DNA from: an uncultured Ruminococcus sp.
GTDB taxonomy: Bacteria; Bacillota; Clostridia; Oscillospirales; Ruminococcaceae
NCBI GenBank assembly: GCA_946183385.1
Contig: CAMHBN010000046.1
Coordinates: 1-10,711, forward strand
Length of the DNA: 10,711 nt
Direction: 5' to 3'
Shown here: positions 1-6,347 of the stretch, one piece after another
Numbering within the stretch: position 1 is the stretch's first letter
Layout of the letters: every line of letters starts with the position of its first letter
The notes under the pieces: model-generated
Database searches by the model: none
What the model was told of the DNA's origin: nothing
What the model saw: the letters and a program-made list of their open reading frames with translations, nothing else
Translations under genes and position numbers: made by a program

Positions 1-18
1 ATTTATAATATATTTGTA

Positions 19-58
19 TGTTATACTGCTATGAATATGGCTTCACAGCGGTATAGTA
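19..58. repeat. AT-rich long inverted repeat
   Basis: The arms TATACTGCT (22-30) and AGCGGTATA (47-55) pair with one G-T. An inner TGAA (32-35) pairs with TTCA (42-45) around the loop TATGGC. Weaker T-A and G-T pairs extend the stem out to 19 and 58. No T-tract follows on either side, so a terminator is not supported. It could be an operator-like dyad or the end of a mobile repeat; function unknown. Confidence 0.5.
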
Positions 59-101
59 ATAATATAACACATAATCGTGTAAAAAGCAAGAGCTTGTGTG
101 C

Positions 102-128
102 GGAACGCCGAGGAAGCCGTCCCCTACA
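102..128 (-). repeat. TGTAGGGG hairpin repeat, degenerate copy
   Basis: Read on the minus strand, this starts TGTAGGGGACGGC and closes with GGCGTTCC, forming an imperfect stem with a G-T pair and a mismatch. The opening eleven bases TGTAGGGGACG are identical to those of the copy between fabK and fabG (3028-3054). A third relative lies between fabZ and accC. It looks like a dispersed palindromic repeat family. Confidence 0.5.
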
Positions 129-136
129 TTTGCTGT

Positions 137-167
137 CCGCCGAAAGGCAGGGTTCCCCTGCGGGCGG
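137..167. repeat. Compound hairpin
   Basis: The inner stem GCAGGG (147-152) and CCCTGC (156-161) encloses the loop TTC. An outer stem CCGCC (137-141) pairs with GGCGG (163-167). No T-run follows, so it is described only as a structured repeat in the fabH leader. Confidence 0.45.
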
Positions 168-301
168 TTCGCGGAGACGCTTGTAAACGCGCTTACTAAC
201 GAAGGACGGCAAGTTTATACCCGCGATTGCTGCCCGCTGAAAGCAGATTGAACCTTTTGTACGGACTGAGCGAGCAAAGCGAGCGGGCTCGTAGTTGGAT
301 T

Positions 302-344
302 CAAAGGGGCTGTGCCCCTTTGCAGGGTCTGGGACAGAGTCCCA
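302..344. repeat. Double perfect hairpin upstream of fabH
   Basis: There are two perfect hairpins in a row. CAAAGGGGC (302-310) and GCCCCTTTG (314-322) form a 9-bp stem with loop TGT. TGGGAC (330-335) and GTCCCA (339-344) form a 6-bp stem with loop AGA. No T-tract follows either. From general familiarity, this pattern resembles dispersed repeats of ruminococcal genomes; that link is not verified. In the leader transcript it would sit about 55 bases before the fabH start. Confidence 0.55.
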
Positions 345-399
345 CAGAGATAAACGACGATTCTTTACTTTATGATATACATCAAAAAGGAGACGGAAT

Positions 400-1386
400 A
401 TGGGCATAAAAATACTGGGAATGGGGAGCTACCTTCCCGAACAGACGCTCAAAAACGACGATTTCACGCGCTTCGTCGAGACCAACGACGAGTGGATAAG
501 AACTCGCACGGGCATAGTCGAGAGGCGTATGGCAGGCTGGGAGCCCGTGTGGTATATGGGCTCGGAAGCTGCTAAAAAAGCCATTGCGCAGGCGGGGATA
601 TCTCCTGAGGATATCGGGCTCGTCATCGCGACGACGGCCACCAACGACTTCCACACCCCGAGCGTTGCCTGCATGGTGCAGAGCGAGACGGGCGCGGTCA
701 ATGCCGCAGCGTTCGATATGAACGCCGCGTGCTCGGGCTTCGTTTACGCATTCGATACGGCGCACCGCTTCCTCGCGACTGACAGCAGCCTCAAATACGT
801 GCTCATCGTCGCGGCGGAGGCGCTCTCCCGCTTCCTCGATTTCGGCGACAGGTCGTCGTGCATACTCTTCGGAGACGGCGCGGCGGCGGCAGTCGTGGAG
901 TACAGCGACACGCTCTTCACATCGGGGCTCGGCGCGGACGGAAGCGGCGGACGGCTCCTCTACGCGAGGGCTGTAGGCGTTGCCGAGGAAGTGAAGATAG
1001 ATTCCGATTTCGACGACGGCTTTCCCGAGAAGCGCCTCCACAAGCTGTATCAGGACGGCAAGGAGGTATACAAGTTCGCGACAAAGGCTCTGCCGAAGGC
1101 GTTCCATCTCGCGGCGGACAAGGCGGGCATAGCTCCCGGGGACATCGACTGGTTCGTGCCGCATCAGGCTAATATCCGCATTATCGAGACAGCCGCCAAG
1201 AACCTCGGAGCTCCGATGGAGAAGTTCATCGTGACCCTCGACCACTACGGCAACACCTCGAGCGCGTCGATACCGCTCGCGCTGTGTGAATCCGTCGAGA
1301 AGGGCATAATCAAGCGCGGACAGAAGCTCGCACTCATAGGCTTCGGAGCAGGTCTGACCTACGCGGGTGCGATATTTGAATACTGA
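400..1386 (+). CDS. fabH: Beta-ketoacyl-ACP synthase III (FabH)
   Basis: Condenses an acyl-CoA primer (acetyl- or branched-chain CoA) with malonyl-ACP to begin fatty acid synthesis; cytosolic. The 328-residue length is normal for the family. The full thiolase-fold Cys-His-Asn triad is visible: Cys111 in NAACSGF, His255 in PHQANIR and Asn285 in GNTSSAS. The N-terminal NDEWIRTRTGI (29-39) is the conserved CoA-binding segment, and the C-terminal GFGAGLTY is typical. The ATG is preceded by AAAGGAG (386-392) at a 7-base spacing, which fixes the start. It is the first gene of the cluster seen here, and the deaminase gene starts 1 base after its stop. Whether it prefers straight or branched primers cannot be read from the sequence. 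Confidence 0.97.
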   Translation: MGIKILGMGSYLPEQTLKNDDFTRFVETNDEWIRTRTGIVERRMAGWEPVWYMGSEAAKKAIAQAGISPEDIGLVIATTATNDFHTPSVACMVQSETGAVNAAAFDMNAACSGFVYAFDTAHRFLATDSSLKYVLIVAAEALSRFLDFGDRSSCILFGDGAAAAVVEYSDTLFTSGLGADGSGGRLLYARAVGVAEEVKIDSDFDDGFPEKRLHKLYQDGKEVYKFATKALPKAFHLAADKAGIAPGDIDWFVPHQANIRIIETAAKNLGAPMEKFIVTLDHYGNTSSASIPLALCESVEKGIIKRGQKLALIGFGAGLTYAGAIFEY

Positions 1387-1387
1387 T

Positions 1388-2038
1388 ATGCAGTACGGAG
1401 ACCTCCCCGCCCACTGGAAGCGCATATTCGAGCTCGAATGGCAGTCGGTGTGCGAGGGGAGCAAGGCTATAGCCGCCGTCATCACCGACGCCGACGGGAA
1501 CATCATCTCCGAGGGCAGGAATATGACGGGCGAGCGCACTATACCCAATCCCTCCGCGGCTCATGCCGAGACCGAAGCGGTAAGAGGTCTGGACACGGAG
1601 AGATTCCCCGACAAGCACAGCTATACGCTCCATGCGGGGCTTGAGCCGTGCGTGATGTGCATGGGGACGCTCGTTATGGGCGGGATACGCAATGTCGAGA
1701 TTGCCGCAAGGGACGATTTCGGCGGAGCTATGCACCTGCTCGGCAAGAGCGACTTCACCAGAAACAAGAATATCCGCGTCACGTGGCTCGATAACGAGCT
1801 CGGCGACGTGCAGCGGGCGCTCCAGACGATAAGGGAGCTCCTGTACAACACCGACAGCGCGAAGTTCAGCCGTATGCTGGCGGACTTCGCCGTGCATAAC
1901 TCCGCGGGAGTAAAGGCGGCGCAGGACATGGTCGGGCGCGGAATGTTCAGCGATAAACAGCCCTCGGACTACACCGCGGAAGAGGTGACAGACGAGGCGC
2001 TGAGACTAATAGCCAAATCAAAGGAGGACAACTTATGA
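1388..2038 (+). CDS. CDA/TadA-superfamily nucleoside deaminase-like protein
   Basis: A zinc-dependent deaminase of the cytidine/deoxycytidylate/TadA superfamily, 216 residues from the chosen ATG. The zinc and catalytic signature is complete: His59-Ala-Glu61 in AAHAETEAV, and Cys88 and Cys91 in LEPCVMCMG. The LEPCxMC form resembles COG0590 nucleoside and tRNA-adenosine deaminases, but about 90 residues follow the second cysteine motif, longer than plain TadA. The substrate is therefore not assignable. The ATG lies one base after the fabH stop with no clear ribosome-binding site, so translation is probably coupled. A GTG at 1367, overlapping fabH by 20 bases, is a possible but less likely start. 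Its stop overlaps the fabK start as ATGA. Nothing about its chemistry explains a place between fabH and fabK. Confidence 0.85.
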   Translation: MQYGDLPAHWKRIFELEWQSVCEGSKAIAAVITDADGNIISEGRNMTGERTIPNPSAAHAETEAVRGLDTERFPDKHSYTLHAGLEPCVMCMGTLVMGGIRNVEIAARDDFGGAMHLLGKSDFTRNKNIRVTWLDNELGDVQRALQTIRELLYNTDSAKFSRMLADFAVHNSAGVKAAQDMVGRGMFSDKQPSDYTAEEVTDEALRLIAKSKEDNL

Positions 2039-2961
2039 AAACACGTATAACCGAGCTTTTGGGCTGTGAGTACCCGATAATTCAGGGCGGTATGGCTTGG
2101 GTAGCCGAGCATACTCTCGCCTCTGCGGTGTCGAATGCGGGCGGTATCGGACTTATCGCGGGCGGAAGCGCTCCGATAGACTACCTCCGTGACCAGATCC
2201 GCAAGTGCAAGGAAAAGACAGATAAGCCGTTCGGCGTGAATATAATGCTTATGAGCCCGAATGCCGACGACCTCGCTCAGCTCTGCATAGACGAGGGCGT
2301 GAGAGTTGTCACAACGGGCGCGGGCAACCCGGGCAAATACATCCCCGCGTGGAAAGAAGCGGGAATAAAGGTCATCCCCGTTGTTCCGTCGGTGGCTCTC
2401 GCAAAGCGTATGGAGCGTGCGGGCGCTGACGCTGTAGTTGCCGAGGGCACGGAGAGCGGCGGTCATATCGGTGAGAACACGACGATGTGTCTCGTTCCTC
2501 AGGTCGTGGACGCGCTGGAGATACCCGTTATCGCGGCGGGCGGTATCGCTGACGGCAGAGGCATGGCGGCGGCGTTCATGCTCGGAGCTGAGGGCGTACA
2601 GATAGGCACGCGCTTCCTTGCGTCCGAGGAGTGTCAGATACACCCCACGTTCAAGGAGCTCGTCATCAAGGCTAAGGACACGGACAGCGTAGTTACGGGA
2701 CGCTATACGGGTCACCCGTGCCGCAACATAAAGACCAAGTTCTCAAAGAAGCTTGCCAACGGCGAAAAGGACGGCACCCTCTCGCCCGAGGAGTTCGAGC
2801 AGATAACGCTCGGCTCGCTCCGCAAGGCTGTCGTTGACGGCAACGTGGACGAGGGCTCGTTCCTCTGCGGAGCTATCGCGGGAATGGTCAACGAGATAAA
2901 GCCCTGCAAGGACATCGTTGAGGAGATAATGGCAGGCGCGGAGAAACTTCTTGCGAGATAA
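2035..2961 (+). CDS. fabK: FMN-dependent enoyl-ACP reductase II (FabK)
   Basis: Reduces trans-2-enoyl-ACP to acyl-ACP, the last step of each elongation cycle, using FMN and NAD(P)H. The 308 residues show the TIM-barrel nitronate monooxygenase/FabK fold: the N-terminal YPIIQGGMAWV, His144 in ESGGHIG (the same number as the conserved FabK histidine), and the phosphate-binding stretch AAGGIADGRGM (167-177) followed by GAEGVQIGTRF. A nitronate monooxygenase would look similar, but the length, these motifs and the FASII setting favour FabK. The start overlaps the deaminase stop by four bases and has a strong AAGGAGG (2021-2027). No FabI, FabL or FabV gene is in the window. FabK enzymes are characteristically insensitive to triclosan (family knowledge). 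Confidence 0.93.
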   Translation: MKTRITELLGCEYPIIQGGMAWVAEHTLASAVSNAGGIGLIAGGSAPIDYLRDQIRKCKEKTDKPFGVNIMLMSPNADDLAQLCIDEGVRVVTTGAGNPGKYIPAWKEAGIKVIPVVPSVALAKRMERAGADAVVAEGTESGGHIGENTTMCLVPQVVDALEIPVIAAGGIADGRGMAAAFMLGAEGVQIGTRFLASEECQIHPTFKELVIKAKDTDSVVTGRYTGHPCRNIKTKFSKKLANGEKDGTLSPEEFEQITLGSLRKAVVDGNVDEGSFLCGAIAGMVNEIKPCKDIVEEIMAGAEKLLAR

Positions 2962-2996
2962 TTACATTTGTAACGGCAGAAATTACATTTTGTACG
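2961..2996. promoter_or_regulatory. Two related palindromes, candidate operator before fabG
   Basis: ATTACATTTGTAACG (2961-2975) and ATTACATTTTGTACG (2982-2996) are near-repeats set exactly 21 bases apart, which is two helical turns. The first contains the perfect dyad TTACA-TT-TGTAA (2962-2973); the second is the same dyad with one extra T and one change at the end. The second copy overlaps the candidate -35 of the fabG promoter. This is the geometry of a pair of repressor half-sites, but I cannot match it to the published FabT or FapR consensus, so the regulator is unknown. Confidence 0.4.
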
Positions 2997-3019
2997 TTGC
3001 GATTTATCAGGAGTATGAT
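2990..3019 (+). promoter_or_regulatory. Candidate sigma-A promoter for fabG
   Basis: TTGTAC (2990-2995) and TATGAT (3014-3019) are separated by 18 bases, each four to five matches to the -35/-10 consensus. Transcription would begin near 3026, just before the hairpin at 3033-3054, leaving a leader of about 60 bases. The promoter would let fabG and downstream genes be expressed apart from fabH-fabK. Confidence 0.4.
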
Positions 3020-3027
3020 AGAATCAA

Positions 3028-3054
3028 TGTAGGGGACGCCGCCCTCGGCGTCCC
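3028..3054 (+). repeat. TGTAGGGG hairpin repeat in the fabG leader
   Basis: TGTAGGGG (3028-3035) opens a perfect 9-bp stem, GGGACGCCG (3033-3041) with CGGCGTCCC (3046-3054), loop CCCT. It is followed by GCGAGAAAAAACA rather than a T-run, so it is not a rho-independent terminator in this direction. It shares its opening with the copies at 102-128 (inverted) and 7533-7556. It lies between the candidate promoter and the fabG ribosome-binding site and would be transcribed. Confidence 0.6.
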
Positions 3055-3087
3055 GCGAGAAAAAACATAAACACGGAGGAAACAACT

Positions 3088-3828
3088 ATGGCAACAGCGA
3101 TAATAACAGGTGCTTCACAGGGTATCGGAGCTTGTATAGCGAAAAGGCTCGCGAAGGACGGCTTTGATGTGGCTATCAACCACTATCCGAGCGACAGCGA
3201 CAAGGAAAAGGCTCTCGCGGTGGCGGAGGAGTGCCGCGCATTCGGCGTGAAGGCTGAGTGCTACGCGGCGGACGTGTCCAAGTATGCGGACTGCGAGGCA
3301 ATGGTCGAGCAGGTCAAGGCTGACTTCGGCACGATAGACGCCCTCGTAAACAATGCAGGTATCACCAAGGACATCCTCCTTGCGCGTATGACCGAGGACA
3401 TCTACGACGCTGTCATCGCTGTCAACCAGAAGAGCGTGTACAATATGATGAAGCTCGTCTGCAGCGTTATGGGCAAGCAGAGGAGCGGCAGGATAGTCAA
3501 TGTTTCGTCTGTTGCGGGTCTGTACGGCAACCCCGGACAGGTCAACTACTCCGCATCAAAGGCGGCTATCATCGGCATGACGAAGTCCGTGGCAAAGGAG
3601 TACGGCAAGCGCAACATCACCTGCAACGCCGTTGCTCCGGGACTTATCCGCACTCCGATGACGGAGGTGCTGTCCGACGAGCTCAAGGCGAAGATGCTTG
3701 ACGCGGTAGCTCTCAGGCGCTACGGCGAGCCCGAGGAGATAGCCTCCGTGGTATCCTTCCTCGTCTCCGACAACGCGAGCTACATCACAGGACAGGTCAT
3801 CGAGATATCGGGCGGACTTTCAATGTAG
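3088..3828 (+). CDS. fabG: 3-oxoacyl-ACP reductase (FabG)
   Basis: NADPH-dependent reduction of 3-ketoacyl-ACP to 3-hydroxyacyl-ACP, the first reductive step of the cycle. A classical short-chain dehydrogenase of 246 residues, the usual FabG length. The Rossmann nucleotide motif TGASQGIG lies at 7-14 and NNAG at 88-91. The catalytic tetrad is Asn113, Ser141, Tyr154 and Lys158 (YSASK). The C-terminus ITGQVIEISGGLSM is the standard FabG ending. The ribosome-binding site GGAGGA (3075-3080) sits seven bases before the ATG. It is separated from fabK by a 126-base gap with its own candidate promoter. The stop codon TAG is immediately fused to the left end of a small inverted-repeat element. Confidence 0.96.
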   Translation: MATAIITGASQGIGACIAKRLAKDGFDVAINHYPSDSDKEKALAVAEECRAFGVKAECYAADVSKYADCEAMVEQVKADFGTIDALVNNAGITKDILLARMTEDIYDAVIAVNQKSVYNMMKLVCSVMGKQRSGRIVNVSSVAGLYGNPGQVNYSASKAAIIGMTKSVAKEYGKRNITCNAVAPGLIRTPMTEVLSDELKAKMLDAVALRRYGEPEEIASVVSFLVSDNASYITGQVIEISGGLSM

Positions 3829-3949
3829 TGAATAGAGAATAGTGAAGAGTGAATAGCTGCTGTGTCAGCTGACGCTGACATATTTGAATAATATCGCGAA
3901 GCGATACCTTTTCTATTCACTATTCGTTATTCGTTATTCACTTTTCACT
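3827..3949. mobile_element. MITE-like 123-bp inverted-repeat element
   Basis: The termini are AGTGAA (3827-3832) and TTCACT (3944-3949). The left arm is four degenerate heptamers (TGAATAG, AGAATAG, TGAAGAG, TGAATAG; 3829-3856). The right arm is five heptamers of the complementary type (CTATTCA, CTATTCG, TTATTCG, TTATTCA, CTTTTCA; 3913-3947). Between the arms lie two perfect hairpins: TGTCAGC/GCTGACA (3863-3880) and TATCGC/GCGATA (3892-3906). There is no coding potential, and I see no clear target-site duplication. The first two bases supply the AG of the fabG TAG stop. A non-autonomous mobile repeat or REP-like element is inferred. The RNA could fold into a long hairpin between fabG and fabF. 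Confidence 0.55.
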
Positions 3950-3990
3950 GATTTACCATTTATTTCAGCAATTGAATGAAAGGATATTTT

Positions 3991-5247
3991 ATGAGCAGAC
4001 GAGTAGTAATAACAGGCATGGGAGCGGTAACTCCCCTCGGTACAGGAGTTGAAAAATTCTGGGAGGGCATAAAGGCAAACAAGATAGGCTTCTCCTTCAT
4101 TGATAAATTCGATACGGAGCGTACAGGCGTGAAGATAGCGGGCATAGTCCGCGACTTCAACGAGGAGGATTACTTCGACGTTGAGGGCTGCTTCGACAAG
4201 AAGGAGTCCAAGCGCATGGATATGTTCACCAAGTACGCACTTGTAGCGGCACACGAGGCGCTCACAGACGCGGGCACGGACTTCTCCGACCTCGACCCGT
4301 ATAGAGCAGGCGTTATCGTCGGCTCGGGAATAGGCGGCATAGACCTCACCCTCAGTGAGTATGAGAGATACCTCGAAAAGGGACCGGGACGCATTTCCCC
4401 GTTCTATATCCCGATGATGATAAGCAATATGGCGGCGGGTACCATCTCGATGAAGACGGGCTTCCGCGGCGCCAACTTCGACATCACCACAGCCTGCGCG
4501 ACGGCTACACACGCTATCGGCGAGGCTTTCCGCAAGATAAAGGACGGCTACCTCGATGCGGCTGTCGCGGGCGGTACGGAGAGCACCAATGTTGAGTTCA
4601 CCTACGGCGGTTTCGCCAATATGAAGGCTCTCACCAAGAGCGACGACCTCTCACGCGCGTCGATACCCTTCGACAAGGAGAGAAACGGCTTCGTGCTCGG
4701 AGAGGGAAGCGGAATCGTCGTACTCGAGGAGTACGAGCACGCGAAGGCTCGCGGAGCCAAGATATACGCCGAGGTGGCAGGCTACGGCGCCACCTGCGAC
4801 GGCTACCACATGACCTCGCCCATGCCTTCGGGAGAAGCGGCGGGAATGGGTATGTCGCTCGCTATGCAGGAGGCAGGTCTGAAGCCCTCCGATGTTGACT
4901 ACATCAACGCGCACGGCACATCAACGGGTCTCAACGACAAGTACGAGACTGCCGCGATAAAGCTCGCATTCGGCGAGGACGCATACAAGGTGAAGATAAG
5001 CTCTACCAAGTCCATGACGGGACACCTTCTCGGCGCGGCGGGCGGTATAGAGGCTATCATCTGCGCCAAGACCATAGAGGAGGGGCTTATCCACGCGACT
5101 GTGGGATATAAAGTCCCCGACGAGGAATGTGACCTCGATTACTGCGTAAACGGCAACATCAGGCAGGAGGTGCGCGCGGCTCTGTCGAATTCGCTCGGCT
5201 TCGGCGGACACAACGCAACGCTCTGCTTCAAAAAAGTAACAGACTAA
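3991..5247 (+). CDS. fabF: Beta-ketoacyl-ACP synthase II (FabF)
   Basis: Elongating condensing enzyme: joins acyl-ACP with malonyl-ACP, releasing CO2. It has 418 residues from this start, normal for FabF. The Cys-His-His triad is Cys169 in TTACATATH, His308 in NAHGTST and His345 in SMTGHLLGAAGG; the lysine of the STKSMTGH motif is Lys340. The start at 3991 gives the canonical MSRRVVITGMG and has GAAAGGA (3978-3984) six bases upstream. An in-frame ATG at 3976 would add five residues but has no ribosome-binding site. The gap before it is the MITE-like repeat plus ~40 AT-rich bases with no clear promoter. The accB ribosome-binding site overlaps its stop. With no FabB-like gene here, FabF presumably does all elongation. 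Confidence 0.97.
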   Translation: MSRRVVITGMGAVTPLGTGVEKFWEGIKANKIGFSFIDKFDTERTGVKIAGIVRDFNEEDYFDVEGCFDKKESKRMDMFTKYALVAAHEALTDAGTDFSDLDPYRAGVIVGSGIGGIDLTLSEYERYLEKGPGRISPFYIPMMISNMAAGTISMKTGFRGANFDITTACATATHAIGEAFRKIKDGYLDAAVAGGTESTNVEFTYGGFANMKALTKSDDLSRASIPFDKERNGFVLGEGSGIVVLEEYEHAKARGAKIYAEVAGYGATCDGYHMTSPMPSGEAAGMGMSLAMQEAGLKPSDVDYINAHGTSTGLNDKYETAAIKLAFGEDAYKVKISSTKSMTGHLLGAAGGIEAIICAKTIEEGLIHATVGYKVPDEECDLDYCVNGNIRQEVRAALSNSLGFGGHNATLCFKKVTD

Positions 5248-5259
5248 GGAGAACATAAG

Positions 5260-5727
5260 ATGAACGAGATATTCGGCATGACCGACCTTGACACGATAAG
5301 CAGCCTTGCAGACATAATCAACGACAAGGAGCTTTCGGAGATAACGATAACAGAGGGCGGCAGAACTATAACTATCAAGGGCAAGAAGTGCGTACCCGCA
5401 CCCCTTATGGGTATGCCTCCGATGCCTCCGATGGGGGCAGGTGCTCCCGAGCCTCAGCCGCAGGCGGCTCCCGTGAAGGACGAGGCTAACGGCGGCAACA
5501 TCGTGAAGGCGCCCATAGTGGGCACGTACTACCGCTCGCCCTCGCCCGACAAGCCGCCGTTCGTGAAGATAGGCGACAAGGTCAAGAAGGGCGACGTCAT
5601 CATGATAATCGAGTCGATGAAGCTGATGAACGAGGTGCAGTCCGAGTTCGACGGCGTTGTCGAGCGCATACTCGTTGCCGACGGGCAGGCTGTTGAGTTC
5701 GACCAGCCCATAATGATAATCAAATGA
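5260..5727 (+). CDS. accB: Biotin carboxyl carrier protein of acetyl-CoA carboxylase (AccB)
   Basis: Carries the biotin that shuttles carboxyl groups between biotin carboxylase and carboxyltransferase. 155 residues, typical. The N-terminal domain (about 1-45) is followed by a flexible Pro/Met/Ala-rich linker (about 46-76), then the C-terminal biotinyl/lipoyl beta-barrel domain from about residue 80. The biotinylated lysine is Lys121 in ESMKLMNEV. The barrel begins with the conserved IVKAPIVGTYYRSPSPD (81-97). AAGGAG (5246-5251) overlaps the fabF stop, with 8 bases to the ATG. Its stop overlaps the start of an unknown membrane protein as ATGA, which is unusual: in related clusters accB is followed directly by fabZ. 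Confidence 0.97.
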   Translation: MNEIFGMTDLDTISSLADIINDKELSEITITEGGRTITIKGKKCVPAPLMGMPPMPPMGAGAPEPQPQAAPVKDEANGGNIVKAPIVGTYYRSPSPDKPPFVKIGDKVKKGDVIMIIESMKLMNEVQSEFDGVVERILVADGQAVEFDQPIMIIK

Positions 5728-6347
5728 GGCTGTCGGAGCTTACCTACATCACGCAGAACATCATTGACAAGGGCACCTTCAACGTCACCTCGCCCGAGAT
5801 GATGGACGAGGCGCGCCGCTACAATATGGCAATGGTGACGAATGCCGCAGAAAAGCGCCGCGTCGATGTCATTACGGGTATATGGTTCATCGTGCATCTG
5901 CCTCTTCCGCTCGCATGGGTCTGCTTTATGCTGGCAACACAAACGCTTGCCGATATGGGCTTCTACGCCGCGGGCGATTTCGGACGGATAATGACCTATG
6001 CGGCTATCGCGGCGGTGTTTCTCGGACTTGTCGCGTACTACGGACTTTTCGGCTACTACATCATATTCAGGTTCCAGCGCGACCCGAAGCTGGTAATGCT
6101 TTGCTCGCTTCCCGTTCTTCTGGCGGTGTTCCCGCTGGGTTTCCTTATAGTCGCGGTAAACGTGATAATGGCGTGGTGGTACACCAAAACGGACGAGAAG
6201 CTCTCGCATGAGGCGGGCTATCCCGCGTTCGTGCGGCTCAACGTCACTACCGTCGAGAGTGACGCCCACAGCGTGCTCGACCTCACTTACGACAGTATAA
6301 AGGAGCGCACCAGGCACCGGCGTTCGGAGGGAGATGAATTCCTGTGA
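5724..6347 (+). CDS. Unknown membrane protein, first of a paralogous pair
   Basis: I do not recognise a family for this 207-residue protein. A polar N-terminal segment (1-48) precedes hydrophobic stretches at about 49-72, 89-116 and 121-153. The last is long enough to be one or two spans, so there are three or four spans in all. Basic residues at 44-46 before the first span suggest a cytoplasmic N-terminus. A charged tail (about 154-207) contains EAGYPAFVRL. It is clearly related to the next gene: YIT at 8-10, NVTS at 20-23, EM at 25-26, EA at 29-30, NMxM at 34-37 and D120 fall at identical positions, and GYPxFV is offset by one. The ATG overlaps the accB stop (ATGA) with no ribosome-binding site, so it is probably translated by coupling to accB. 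A role at the membrane with the carboxylase or FASII enzymes is only a guess. Confidence 0.8.
   Translation: MRLSELTYITQNIIDKGTFNVTSPEMMDEARRYNMAMVTNAAEKRRVDVITGIWFIVHLPLPLAWVCFMLATQTLADMGFYAAGDFGRIMTYAAIAAVFLGLVAYYGLFGYYIIFRFQRDPKLVMLCSLPVLLAVFPLGFLIVAVNVIMAWWYTKTDEKLSHEAGYPAFVRLNVTTVESDAHSVLDLTYDSIKERTRHRRSEGDEFL

Larger units (their letters stand above)
1..399. other. Gene-free leader region upstream of fabH
   Basis: I see no credible gene here. The first ~85 bases are very AT-rich and contain -10-like hexamers (TATAAT at 4-9, TATACT at 22-27), but a matching -35 would lie outside the window or is poor, so no promoter is assigned. From about 84 to 345 the sequence becomes GC-rich and is a chain of short hairpins listed separately. 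None is followed by a T-run, so none is a convincing intrinsic terminator. A 128-codon open frame on the minus strand (21-407) runs through these hairpins and is judged spurious. A TATGAT at 371-376 just before the fabH ribosome-binding site could be a -10, but I cannot find a good -35 for it. Confidence 0.7.

Noticed and set aside
302..344. Rho-independent terminator before fabH
   Set aside because: The hairpins are perfect but neither is followed by a T-run on either strand.
21..407. 128-codon open frame on the minus strand upstream of fabH
   Set aside because: It runs through the hairpin repeats, gives a low-complexity Arg/Ser-rich product with no motif, and ends inside the fabH start. 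Repeats of this kind often produce spurious frames.
1367..1387. GTG start for the deaminase inside fabH
   Set aside because: It would add seven residues overlapping fabH with no ribosome-binding site; the ATG one base after the fabH stop fits coupling better, though this is not certain.
382..1548. 388-codon minus-strand open frame opposite fabH
   Set aside because: Shadow of fabH and the start of the deaminase gene, Arg/Glu/Val-rich, no motif.
2035..2961. Nitronate monooxygenase instead of FabK
   Set aside because: Same fold, but the length, His144 motif and placement between fabH and fabG favour the enoyl-ACP reductase.
3976..3990. Upstream ATG for fabF adding MKGYF
   Set aside because: No ribosome-binding site precedes it, whereas GAAAGGA lies six bases before the ATG at 3991, which gives the canonical FabF N-terminus.
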